The notes beneath the pieces are model-generated. The model was not told where the DNA came from, did not search any database, and saw only the letters and a program-made list of their open reading frames with translations. Of a stretch of DNA of 64,000 nucleotides, positions 11,947-21,534 are shown in pieces. The stretch's first letter is position 1; each line of letters starts with the position of its first letter. The stretch is from Aphelidium insulamus (taxonomy: Eukaryota; Aphelidiomycota; Aphelidea; Aphelidiaceae), in assembly GCA_036784855.1 (NCBI GenBank), contig JAZDSV010000012.1, positions 248,001 through 312,000 of the forward strand. Direction: 5' to 3'. Made by a program: the position numbers and the translations under genes.

Positions 11947-13709
11947 TCAAGTGGAGTGAATGGCTTTCTTGGTGCGTAGAGACCGCTACAAATGTATGTT
12001 ATTGATATAACACATACATTCAAGTGACATACCTGAATCTGTTCGGCCATGACACGATCACGCTTGCTGACCAGGCTGGTCGCCTTGCCAGCTCGGCCAG
12101 CACGAGCAGTTCTTCCCACGCGGTGCAGATAGTCGATTGCGGAATACGGAAAGTCGTACAGAATCACGTGGCCAACGCGCGACATGTCAACACCGCGAGA
12201 AGCCACGTCCGTGCAGATCAGAGTGGATATGGTACCAGCTTCAAAGTCTTGCATGATTGCCGTGCGAGTCTAGCGATGGCAATAAACATATATACAAGAG
12301 CAGTGAAGTAAATTACTAACTTCTTTGGGAACGCGACTGTGGTAGCAACGGACGCGTTCAACTCCGCCACACATGTCCATCGCCTCGGGACTACACGATA
12401 GATAGCTCTCTAGTGAGCGGCAGCTAGATAGGGTGTTGCAGAATATAAGCGTTTGTTGAGCTGTCGGCGGCACCTCCATCAGCAGCTTGACCAGTGTGCC
12501 TATGATGAAGGGATAAGAGCACGCAGACAAAATTCAAAGCACTAACGTTGCTTGTTGTCACCATGACCAGTAAGCTGTATAAATCGCTGCCTCAGTGTGG
12601 GCAATGTGCGGTGTAGATGTGGTGTTACAATCTTTTCCATTCGGTTCTACGCAAATGAGGTGTGGTGTAGTATACACATATCTACGTGTCGCAACAACGC
12701 ACTCCAAACTCGGCATCAATTTTGGCATGCAAGTTTCGCGGAATAGTCGCACTGACGAATAGCTGGGCGACGTCATGTTCACTGGCAGCGGATATTTCGC
12801 CGCGAATCTCGTCCAACAACTCGCCAAAATCTTTGGTTAGCAGCGTGTCGGCCTCATCCACCACCAAGTGGCGCACATCGGCCAGAGAAAATGTTTCTAC
12901 GACAATTAGTCGCATGATACATTTGTATAGGTAATCCACTTGCTCTGCTTGACGTGGTGCATAAACTTTTTGGGCGTGGAAATTACAATGTCGAACGCGC
13001 CCTTCAAGTCACCGGGACATGTTGGCTTCTACACAGGCTTATTATACATATAATATTACAGTATTATGACGCACCCTGTCAAATATCGCCTCGGCACGAA
13101 ACTTGGCGTGGTGTCCGAGGGCTTTGGCCATTGTCTGCCCGTCAGATACGATATATATATATCAATAGTGCACTTCACACTTGCCAGTCCTTGCTCTGCC
13201 AACTCCCGGCTGGGCACCAATACAACAGCGCGAGGCCTCTTGTCCAGTCGGAGAAGGCCTTCGTCCTCTTGCTGGCGCAGCATGCTGACAAGCGGCGCGA
13301 GATAGGCCATTGTTTTTCCGGAGCCGGTCTCGGCGGCCACCAGCACGTGTTTGCCAGCCAGAATAGATGGTGTGGCCAGCACCTGGGCCACTGATGGCTT
13401 CTTGAACCCTAGTCGAGACATGGCAGCAGCGACTTCCGCACGCAGACCCAGACTGGCAAATGTCGCGTCGCGCACCTTTTCGCGCACCTTGTCCAGGGAG
13501 ATGGGCGCGTCTCGATGCACTGATATTGCTGAAGTATTTGTAATCGGTGCCGACTCCGACGATGATATAGATGTCTGTGGCGCAGTGTTGGATGCGGAAG
13601 GAGCGCGCCGCCTCGCGGACCCGCTCTCTGCCCGCAGATCAAAGCGGGCGGGCACGCGCCGATTCTTTCTCGCCACATACTGCAAGGCGATATAAGCGGT
13701 CCCATGCAT
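11947..13709 (-). CDS. DEAD-box RNA helicase, DDX28-like, probably mitochondrial
   Basis: Eight exons, complement of 11947-11985, 12033-12269, 12321-12499, 12547-12646, 12703-12896, 12944-13028, 13075-13134 and 13185-13709, give 472 residues. ATP-dependent RNA helicase; DDX28 and Mrh4 relatives assemble the mitochondrial large ribosomal subunit. Motifs: AAETGSGKT (I), VPSRELAEQ (Ia), VISTPKKF (Ib), VVDEADTL (II, DEAD), SATIPRN (III, SAT), LIFCNTLSS (IV), DVASRGVDM (V) and HRVGRTARAGRAG (VI). The N-terminus is Arg-rich without acidic residues, as in a mitochondrial presequence; a start 15 bases upstream (13724) is also in frame but is not ATG-supported as well. Two introns (12897-12943 and 13135-13184) have GC donors. 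A degenerate copy of its 5' end lies at 16583-16890. Confidence 0.9.
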
Positions 13710-13857
13710 TAAGCATACATACACTCATGCTATATCGCGGCTGGCGGCACAAAATGGAGCCGCGAGCAAAGATATCAGCGCGCGAAGCCGCCAAGCGAAA
13801 TTGTAGCATTTATATTCACTACGGCTATCGCTGTCAACAAGGCGCAACAGACGCGTC
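13543..13857. repeat. direct repeat R, copy 1 (helicase 5' end plus a fragment of the neighbouring gene's 3' end)
   Basis: About 315 bases that recur in the same orientation at 16583-16890, with many identical blocks such as GCTATATCGCGGCTGGCGGC and AAAGATATCAGCGCGCG, plus scattered substitutions and small indels. This copy holds the intact first codons of the DEAD-box helicase (to 13709) and a decayed fragment of the 3' end of the gene now at 16839-18710. Boundaries were judged by eye and are good to about 10 bases. Confidence 0.85.
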
Positions 13858-14459
13858 GCCGCGATGGAGAAGCAGCCGCCGGGCGTGACTGCCTTTGTTG
13901 CCGCAGCTCTCGCGAGTATGACGCCACTCAGTTGACCACGTTTCTTCCTCTGAAGGCTTGCCGCCACTGACGCTTTCGACCCTGGCGGGGTTCGGCGTCA
14001 CTTTGCGGTTCCATACTGCACACATTTCCGTCACACGCTGCCGATGATCAAGATGACTGCGAAGATGTGATTGCCGGTGGTGGATGACTAGCGGCGACAA
14101 TGGCGGTGGCTACTTGCATGAGCATGGACACGGTGACTCTATGCTAGACTCGCTGGCAATCCTTGCCGGCTGGCTTTTCACGGTCCACATACGCTAATCC
14201 CTTTATTCACAACGCTCTTTTTTTATAAATCGGGTAGATAAATTCTGCACTCATTGTACCATAGCCTTACACTGCAACTGTACGCACTATGAACAATAAA
14301 CGAAGAGCCGCAAACGTGTTTACCTTCAGCTGATTCAAATCAGGACAATGGTCGGTAACAGCGTCATCTTCGTAGGATAAGGCATCTCCCTTCGCCACGT
14401 CAGCGGCTTCCACGCCAACCGACAGCTTCTTGGCCAGTAAATCCGAAAGCTCGTCAGCA
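13858..14459. other. non-coding part of the segment between the R repeats
   Basis: No gene could be supported. Immediately past the Crinkler stop codon on the minus strand, 14459 down to about 14340 reads as an open, coding-like stretch (ADELSDLLAKKLSVGVEAAD, then DHCPDLNQLK) that may be a gene remnant or an unrecognised extra exon. Together with the Crinkler gene this region makes up the ~2.7-kb block between repeat copies 1 and 2. Confidence 0.5.
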
Positions 14460-16310
14460 TTATGTCATATGCGGAAACTTGACCAATATCGCGTATTGTT
14501 CAAAGTGCATTCCTGGCCCTTGCTCAGGCACCGATTCCAATTCGGAAGATTGCTTTTTTGAATCGGGCTTTTTAGATCGATTATTGCTTTTTGCCACCGA
14601 TTGCTGGGGAATGGACTGCAAAGCAAAGTCGAGAAAATGTGTCTGCGGAATCACGAAGTAAAGCCGCATAACTTCGGTGCCAAGGCGCTGCAGATTGTCG
14701 ACCACCGCCATCTTAACGGGATGTGACTTTGCGATAGTCACTTGGAACCCGCCGAAACCGTGCATCCATGCGTCAATGGCAGCAAAGTTTTTTGAAGTAG
14801 GAACGTACAACCGGTTTACATCCTGGTCGGTCGTCACCTTGTCAGTAAACGCGGCACCTTTAGCTGAGCGAGGTATCCTAATAGTAGTCGGTGCTGGACG
14901 ATGCGATTGCGAATCCGGGACCAATTTTCGGCACTGAAATTCTCCGCCTTTTTCGAGAATCTCGATCGCGTACTTTTCATATACTAGGCCACAGAACGAG
15001 CTGATAAATGAGCTCTCTTCACATGCACTGAGCAATTGCAGTGTTTTAGCTCGAGAGTATTTCAAGTACTTTTGAAACATGTAGCGAAACACGTAATCAG
15101 AAGCAAAGGATGATTTCGCGTTACTTTCATCGTACGGATATTCCGAGATTGTATGAACAAGGACATGCGAAAGCGTTTTTTTTTTCGAAAAGTCGAATCC
15201 CGCAGGTTCGATCGCGAGGCATTGCTCCAACGTGTTACTTCTCGCTGCTTTTGTGATAATTGCAGCTGGCGACGGAGAAGTATCGCGCAATACAAGACGG
15301 GGTACGCCGCCTAATTTCTTAAAGCGGCTACGCCAATCGACTACTTTCGGGTACAAAACGGTGGCAACTTTAGAGAGTTCATCTTCAGTCCATACGTACA
15401 TATACAAGATACTATGTCCAAGCCACTTTTTAAAATCGTTGACAATTGCGCGACGAGGAGATGTAGCTTGAATAACCCGGCAAACTCGCAAGGGAAGGGG
15501 CCTGAGGTCGGGGTCGTGACGTGGGTCCCTGCTGTCAGTTAAAAACCATAGTTTAGTATTCCAGAACGAGTCGGTTTTTGATATTGTCGTTACACCAAAT
15601 TCAGAGGCTGTTCCATTTTCGTCAAAGTATACACAAGGAGTATCGTCACATACTATCACTCTTTGCCCTCGTTGGACGAGAAACCAAGCAAGGTAGTACA
15701 GAAATGTTGTTTTACCAATACCAGCCGTACCCGTTACCGTAAAATGTAGCTTAAATTTGTCGGTGTGAGATGCGAAAATGATCTTTGCAAGTTGCTCGTA
15801 GCTTTGGCGAACAAAGAGCTTTGCGGCACCGAATTGAGGAATAAGCTGACCAAAGTCTAGCCAGCCGTTTTGGTCCACGACGATTTTACGCAAATTTGGA
15901 CTGAAAAGAATCGGCCCAGCATCTAAGCACGAAGCAAAGGTTACAAGTGGCCTTGAATCACATAATCAATATCATTGACCATCATCGCCATCATTAGGAA
16001 CTTGATCAACAGTGGCCATTGGCGGAGAAATAACTACCCAAATCGGATATTGCGCTTCATCGCTAAGTCCATCGGCAAGTTGGTGGTCGGCCATGTGAAG
16101 TGAGTTGCGAAAGTCGCCTTCGCTTGCATACACCAGTAAGTCATTGGCGTCGACTGAATCCAAGCTCCGGTCGTACATTTTCAGCAACATTTTCAGCTGA
16201 TCGATGCGAAAGGAGCTTCCAATGGGTACAGATGTTACATCTGACTCCATGGTGCTGAAAATGCGGCCATCCGGATGGACGAGGCGATAAAAAATGAAAC
16301 GGAGCTTCAT
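14460..16310 (-). CDS. Crinkler (CRN)-type protein: ubiquitin-like header plus P-loop NTPase
   Basis: Exons complement of 14460-15922 and 15980-16310 (57-nt intron) give 597 residues. The first ~105 residues start MKLRFIFYRLVHPDG and contain VDANDLLVYASEGDF, which fits the ubiquitin-like header of CRN proteins (compare DADxLQLFLAK). After the intron comes an STAND/AAA-like NTPase with Walker A GTAGIGKTTF (about 175-184), LAWFLVQRGQRVIV, and WFLTDS further on. CRN proteins of oomycetes, chytrids and Rhizophagus are host-directed or intergenomic-conflict effectors acting in nuclei; no ordinary signal peptide is visible, as is usual. The C-terminal part (about 400-597) matches nothing I know. 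A low-complexity basic tract near 550 could target the nucleus. The gene lies between two direct repeats, so it looks like a late arrival. Confidence 0.78.
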
Positions 16311-16582
16311 AAGAGAAGTGATGGATCTTGTGGACCGAGGGCTCGCGCAGCAATGGCAGTTTGCTGCGATAACTGGTCACTGGGCAGGAACCGCGCGATC
16401 GTACATACCGACACCAAGAGCGAGAGCGCGGTTACCAGCAAGCCAATATTTTCTCCGCTAACTCTGACGCCCGTCAACGTGGCGCATCGGTCAGGGTTGC
16501 GATTGTTTTACATGCATGTAAGAGAGATGTCTAATGACAGATCATAGTATCTCTTGTCACAGAAATCGCATAGCATTTGCTG

Positions 16583-16890
16583 CCGGTGCCGATTCCGATG
16601 TTTAAGTGGCGTGTAATGAGCAGGGCGCCTCGCGGACTCGCTCGGTGCCCGCAGTTCACAGTGGGCGGGCACGCGGCGATTGTTTCCTACTGCATGGACG
16701 GAGATATCAAAAAGGTGGCCGAATGCATTCAGCATACATAAACTCATGCTATATCGCGGCTGGCGGCACAAAATGAAGCCGCTAGCAAAGATATCAGCGC
16801 GCGGAGCCGCCAAGCGAAATTGGAGCATTTCTATTGTTCTACGAGATAGGCACATCAATATCGCTGTTGAAAAGGCGCAACAGCCGCGTC
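16583..16890. repeat. direct repeat R, copy 2 (decayed helicase 5' end plus intact 3' end of the next gene)
   Basis: Same orientation as 13543-13857. Here the helicase-derived part no longer keeps its reading frame, while the portion from 16839 on still encodes the C-terminus of the 517-residue neighbour. The reciprocal pattern of decay in the two copies is what an insertion with a long target duplication would leave. Between 16311 and 16582 I see only the Crinkler 5' flank and no other gene. Confidence 0.85.
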
Positions 16891-18710
16891 CGCATCCACT
16901 TTACGCTGCATCTGCGCACCAATTCCGATAATTTGCTTTTTGTCTGAGTGCGCATTGCAGCCAAGGCACCTTGAAACTGCGCGACAGCCAGCAGCAGACT
17001 GGCAAAGCTTACACTTACTGTATCAAAGTCAATTGGCCACGCCTCAATAACATCGTCCACCCAGCTCAAATTTTCGTAGCTGTAATCTGCGCCGGGTTTG
17101 CTCTCAAGTTTGTAGAGGCTGTCAACACAGTGCTTCAAGAATTTAAGTTGCCATTCGGTCCAAGCAAAGTGGTCGTTGCTGCCGTCGTCTGCAACAAGCG
17201 AACTGTACATACATAATACCATAAATCAGTCCTCTCCTTCATCTGATCAATAAGCATACCTCAAGAGTCTTCTCAAGTCGCGCCCGGCATACTCGCAGCA
17301 TATTTGCTTGCACATATCCAGTCGAGTGCCATCTGCACTCAGTCATATCTATTTGACTGTTTGACACTTTTGATGTCAAACTTACCAAATATGGTAGCTT
17401 GCCGTACAATGGGACATACGATGGCCAGAGAAACAGCTTCTGCATGTCCTTGCTGAACGCCCAAGGTCGCCAAGTGTCGCAGCAACGTGCGTGGCGGCGT
17501 TATGTTGATATTATTACACTAGAATGTTAGTGCATGAGATGAATTTTCTACCACTTACACTGTCTAGGAACCACACACGCAACAGTGTTGCAACACATTG
17601 AATTGGGACTGTATCTGTTGATGATGGCAGTATATGTGCACTGGCTGCGATGCGCGCGTCCAATGCCATCGTGGATGCGCATTCCATAAATACCTGCTCC
17701 AACTGCCGGTGATGAGTTTCTGGACATCAAGCACATCAACCACAAACCTGAGCACCGGGAAGCATCCACAGCTTGTTTAATCGCGACCTACCTTTGTCGG
17801 CGCTGACTTGCGTAATGCTGGCAACCATCTGAACCATGCTAGCAAAGTCTGGCACATCCGGCGTATCACTGTCACTATTGTCATCATCACTTTCTCCGAC
17901 CAAGCAATTCACCAGCCGAGTTATGCTATGGTGTTAAGAGCTTTTTACCAGATGGCTCGTATATACCGCGTGGTATCTGAGAGTGCCGTCTCCGTACGTA
18001 GCTCCTCTAACAGAGATTGTCTCGCGACGCCGTCCGCAGGCGACGACGTGGGACACTCCATGCTAAAGTCCATACTCTCCGTATCGCCGTTTGCAGCAAA
18101 GCTTGCCGGTACTCCAAACAAGTCACAGAGGCTCTGCTGAAGTTGGGTAAAGTCTGGCACGGCGTCGCGCAGCGATTTCGCAACCAGATCATCCAGTTGG
18201 GGATCTGTGGTGGCGGCGTCCGACTTGTCTCGTGGCAGGCACGCCAATATGAGTGCCAATGCGTCCACAGATTCCGTGCCGTCATCCTCAGAGTAGAGTG
18301 CATAGGAGACGCGTTGTAGCAGCGGATGGCGCACGTGCTGCTCAAACAGGGCGGCCAGGCGGTGGTTGCTGCAGGGCGCGACGTATGCCTGATGTCGCAG
18401 CCATGCTACCAGCTGCCACTGAGCATGTCCACGCAGCCGCTGCACCGTGCCACACCTGCGCACTACCGTTAGAATAGGGTTAGTATACGGTGCATTGAGT
18501 GTATGCGTACGTGAACACGTAGCACACACATCGCGACCAACTCGGAGACCACTCTCCCCCGCGAGACCGTGCCCAGTCCGTGTAGAAGCGCAGTAGTTTA
18601 TGGGATGGCCTACCGCACGCCAGCACAAGGTGTCTCTGCAATGCCAGCTGCACCGCGGCCTCCTCAAATGCCTGCTCGCAGTCGATGGCCGCTACTGTCA
18701 CTATCCTCAT
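16839..18710 (-). CDS. unrecognised 517-residue protein
   Basis: Seven exons, complement of 16839-17202, 17260-17332, 17386-17518, 17559-17719, 17792-17925, 17967-18455 and 18511-18710, keep one frame throughout. It looks alpha-helical and soluble, with no signal peptide or membrane span. An acidic Ser/Asp stretch (GESDDDNSDSDTPDVPD) sits in the middle. The segment around CKQICCEYAGRDLRRLL resembles the helical end of clamp-loader-like AAA proteins, but no Walker motifs are present, so I do not assign a family. The final ~17 codons lie inside repeat copy 2. Splice choices at 17926-17966 and 17720-17791 are the least certain. The promoter side faces the secreted-protein gene at 19019. Confidence 0.6.
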
Positions 18711-18940
18711 GCGCGCGTGTACAGTGTATGCTCATGCTCACCCCCACTGAGTCACCTACACGTGCATCTACACCTCTGCATACACCTATACATACATGGC
18801 ATGCATATGCAAGGACGCACAGACACCGTTATACCAGGCAAGCATTAATTTTTGTGTGCGGCGTGGGCGCGACCGCGAAATCTTGGCACCCGCGGTGTCG
18901 CCACGCGTTAATGCCTCTCGGCGCGGCGTACGTATGGCGG

Positions 18941-18950
18941 GCTATAAAAG
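18941..18950 (+). promoter_or_regulatory. TATA box of the secreted-protein gene
   Basis: GCTATAAAAG lies 70-78 bases before the ATG at 19019, in a 308-base divergent promoter (18711-19018) shared with the minus-strand gene that starts at 18710. It is followed by short pyrimidine-rich stretches suited to an initiator. A strong TATA box is unusual among the other genes of this window and suggests inducible or high-level expression. Confidence 0.6.
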
Positions 18951-19018
18951 CTGCCAGTACTGCTACATCTCTCTCAGACGTCTCTACAGCTACACCCATA
19001 CACACCGACAGACCTAAT

Positions 19019-19585
19019 ATGCAACTGTTTGGCACGACTGCGGCATCGGTGCTGGTGGCAATGCTGGCCGCCACTGTTTACGCGACCGACACCGAGCTCA
19101 CCCGCACCAAGATCGCCTACGCCAAGTACCAGAAGGGCTGCAGCGGAAAGGTGGCCGGTCTGACCTTTATCCGCGGCGTCACCACCTGCCAGCCGAACCA
19201 GTGCGCCAGCCCGGACGCGAAACAGCAGATCTTTGTCAAGACGCTGTGCGACCAGGTGCCCGTTGCCAAGAAAAAGTACGTGCCATTCAAGTACCTGACC
19301 CCGAACAAGCCGTACGTGGTGTACCGCACCTTCCGCACCGGCGAATGCCGCCAGGGGCGTGTTCGATCCGCAGGCGCCATCCTCGCCAACAGCCAACCGC
19401 AGCAGATGGTGGCCGGCTACTTTTACAAGGCGCGGTGTGCCAAGCGCGGCAAGGTCAAGGTGTGGATGGGCAAGGATGCCAAGTCGTGCGAAAAGACCAA
19501 GCCGATGCTGCTACCGCGTGGCAAGTGCGTGCGCGGCGTCAACGGCGTCTTCTTCAAGTGGCACTGCTACAATCGCCGCCGCTAA
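19019..19585 (+). CDS. small secreted basic cysteine-rich protein
   Basis: Single exon, 188 residues. The N-terminus MQLFGTTAASVLVAMLAATV is a clear signal peptide with likely cleavage after VYA. The mature part has nine cysteines and is rich in Lys and Arg (for example KARCAKRGKVKVWMGKDAKS, ending CYNRRR). No domain is recognised. A TATA box lies upstream; a CA-repeat and an AATAAA signal at 19680 lie downstream. It is flanked by accessory-type genes (unknown protein, ankyrin proteins), which fits a role outside the cell, possibly binding nucleic acid, polyanions or cell wall; that is inference. The start is well supported because upstream in-frame sequence belongs to the promoter. Confidence 0.82.
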   Translation: MQLFGTTAASVLVAMLAATVYATDTELTRTKIAYAKYQKGCSGKVAGLTFIRGVTTCQPNQCASPDAKQQIFVKTLCDQVPVAKKKYVPFKYLTPNKPYVVYRTFRTGECRQGRVRSAGAILANSQPQQMVAGYFYKARCAKRGKVKVWMGKDAKSCEKTKPMLLPRGKCVRGVNGVFFKWHCYNRRR

Positions 19586-19734
19586 CCGGCTACGCAACAC
19601 TTTCTGCAATGCCTTCACACACACACACACACACATCTATTGCAGCCGCGCATTCTCTTCTTCATCTCTCAACCGCTGCAATAAAAGCTCATTGAAATCT
19701 ATAATCTATTGATTATCATTAAATATAGTGCTGT

Positions 19735-20523
19735 TTAGCGGTGTCGTTGTTGATACGCAATGATCAGCATGTCCATCATGGCGGCGCGCTTGTCGGCATC
19801 TGGACACGTCAATACGTAGTGAAACGAGTTCCGTCCCCGCTTATCTACCGCGTCAATCTTGACTTCGGCACCAAGACTCAGAATTTCCCAGACTCCAGCA
19901 ACATTGCACGCTGCAGCCGCCAGCATTAGTGGAGTCATGCCGTCGAATCGCGGCTTGTTGACAGCACCAGGTTTCGCGTATAACAACAGGTTTTTAAGTA
20001 TTTCGGCGCTCTTCTGCGCACTGGCATAGTGTATCTCGTTGTCCGACATCATGTCTACGGGTTTTACCGCGGGCTTGGCGCCGTATTCAAGCAGCAGTCC
20101 CACCATGATTTCATCCCTGCTCAGCGTGGCCCATCCAAGTGGCGTCAGTCCCTCCACGCCTGATGGCTCATTTATAACCTTAAGTGCTGCCATCTCTAGA
20201 CCATAATCCGCATACTGGGATACTTTGCTTGCTCCTTTCTTGCCGCCTTTGTTATCACTAGACTTGCATGCGGTAACGAGTGTCAGCAAAATATACTCTA
20301 CGACCTTGTGTTGCTTAAGCTTCACCGCAAGAAATAAGGGCCTTTCACCACCGGGGCAACGTTTCTGTACCAGTAGCTTCTTGCGAGCTTTACAGTCGCC
20401 CGTAGCAGCTAGATATAGTATCGCCTTGATTTGTTTGCCCGAACGACAGATTTCACAAAAGTGTCCAATTCCATTCCGGATATTCAACTGTCCAGCGTGG
20501 GATACAAGCACGTTCACTACCAT
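19735..20523 (-). CDS. ankyrin-repeat protein
   Basis: 262 residues from the first in-frame ATG (MVVNVLVSHAGQLNIRNG). Ankyrin-type repeats are visible: GERPLFLAVKLKQHKVVEYI, EGLTPLGWATLSRDEIMVGL and DGMTPLMLAAAACNVAGVWE, then RNSFHYVLTC. Such repeats mediate protein binding. The frame stays open upstream to about 20673 through a strongly hydrophobic stretch (HYAYSCLLSY, AVWWWILLLV) but without an ATG. The true start may therefore lie on an upstream exon: an ATG near 20708 followed by a good GTGAGA donor is one candidate. If so the protein would carry an N-terminal membrane anchor or signal, like the RING-ankyrin protein next door. Confidence 0.75.
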   Translation of the reverse strand: MVVNVLVSHAGQLNIRNGIGHFCEICRSGKQIKAILYLAATGDCKARKKLLVQKRCPGGERPLFLAVKLKQHKVVEYILLTLVTACKSSDNKGGKKGASKVSQYADYGLEMAALKVINEPSGVEGLTPLGWATLSRDEIMVGLLLEYGAKPAVKPVDMMSDNEIHYASAQKSAEILKNLLLYAKPGAVNKPRFDGMTPLMLAAAACNVAGVWEILSLGAEVKIDAVDKRGRNSFHYVLTCPDADKRAAMMDMLIIAYQQRHR

Positions 20524-20765
20524 TACTAGTAGTAATATCCACCACCATACGGCGCGTGGAAGCACGTAGACGAAAAACGAAAAAGTATATGATAGGAGAC
20601 AGGAGTACGCGTAATGAGGAACAAAAAAATCCAACCAATCAACGACAAGTACGTATATATGAGAGTGTCTCACCTTGTGGCTGAAGTTTTCTTAAATATT
20701 GCAACATGCCGGTCAATATCGCGCAAGTCCAACATCCATTTGGGTCAACATATATATGTATTTAA

Positions 20766-21038
20766 TCAGCGCGGCGATGTCGGCACCACGGGAAACAACA
20801 AGGCTGCGACACGGCGACCCTCCTCCACCAGCACGTTGTACGTGGCCACCGCGTACTTCTATATTCAAGTTAATTAATGAACTGTAATAAGTAGCAATTA
20901 GCATAAAGCAACTTACAGACGGCGCCACCTCCATCTGTATGCCCAGGTCGGCAAAGAAATCGTGGACAGGCGCACAAAGTGGCACAAGCTGCGCGCCAGT
21001 TCCAACCACGAGTATTTCTGCACATTATACAAATGTAT

Positions 21039-21081
<43 letters not shown>

Positions 21082-21466
21082 TATAAGTATGCACACCTGG
21101 CGGCGGCACAGTCAGCTTGAATGCGGCCAGGGAGGAAGAGTCGGTCAAGTCGGAGGCGGTGCGCGGTCCATCCCACATCAGCACCGCGCCGTGCATCATC
21201 AGCACGCCACCACGCAGCCTCACCTGCGCCACCGTGAACCCGTCACTGTGACACTTTTGAATGAGCGGCAACCCGAGGCCAGCCGCATCGTCATTGCCGT
21301 CCGCGCCAGCCGAGTCCAGCACGTTCAACTGGTTCAGCAGCAGGCTGGATGCAGACGGGGAGCGCGGTGGAGACGCGCCCGCATTCGGCATACCGCCCAG
21401 CCGACTGTGCAGCACCGCGGTGCCGCCACCAAAGAATCCACGCCGGCCGGTAATCACGCGGAGCAT
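20766..21466 (-). CDS. NDUFAF3: NADH dehydrogenase (complex I) assembly factor 3-like, Mth938 domain
   Basis: Exons complement of 20766-20858, 20917-21017 and 21097-21466 give 187 residues. It acts in mitochondrial complex I assembly. The N-terminus MLRVITGRRGFFGG is Arg-rich and non-acidic, a good presequence, so I prefer it over an ATG 39 bases upstream (21505). The Mth938 fold is seen as GFTVAQVRLRGGVLMMHGAV, then ILVVGTGAQLVPL, and KYAVATYNVLVEEGRRVAAL on the last exon. The first intron holds an (AT)n microsatellite (about 21044-21078). The gene is head-to-head with the RING-ankyrin gene; the two 5' ends nearly overlap, so they share a promoter. Confidence 0.92.
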
Positions 21467-21534
21467 TGTCTGGAGCTCTGATGCATACAAGCGACCTTTA
21501 CCCATTTACATATAACCCGATCTGGCACGCGTTG

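Noticed and set aside
13725-13967. Minus-strand frame next to the helicase start, possible separate gene
   Set aside because: It is the decayed 3' end of the 16839-18710 gene within repeat copy 1, joined to unrelated sequence.
16508-16858. Minus-strand frame that resembles the helicase N-terminus
   Set aside because: It is the degenerate helicase 5' end in repeat copy 2 and lacks the helicase motifs.
17949-17967. Donor GTAAAA at 17948 for intron 2 of the unknown gene
   Set aside because: It would leave a 23-nt intron, too short to splice; GTATAT 18 bases upstream keeps the frame and gives 41 nt.
21038-21090. (AT)n tract as a possible origin or promoter
   Set aside because: It lies in the first intron of the NDUFAF3 gene and is a plain microsatellite.
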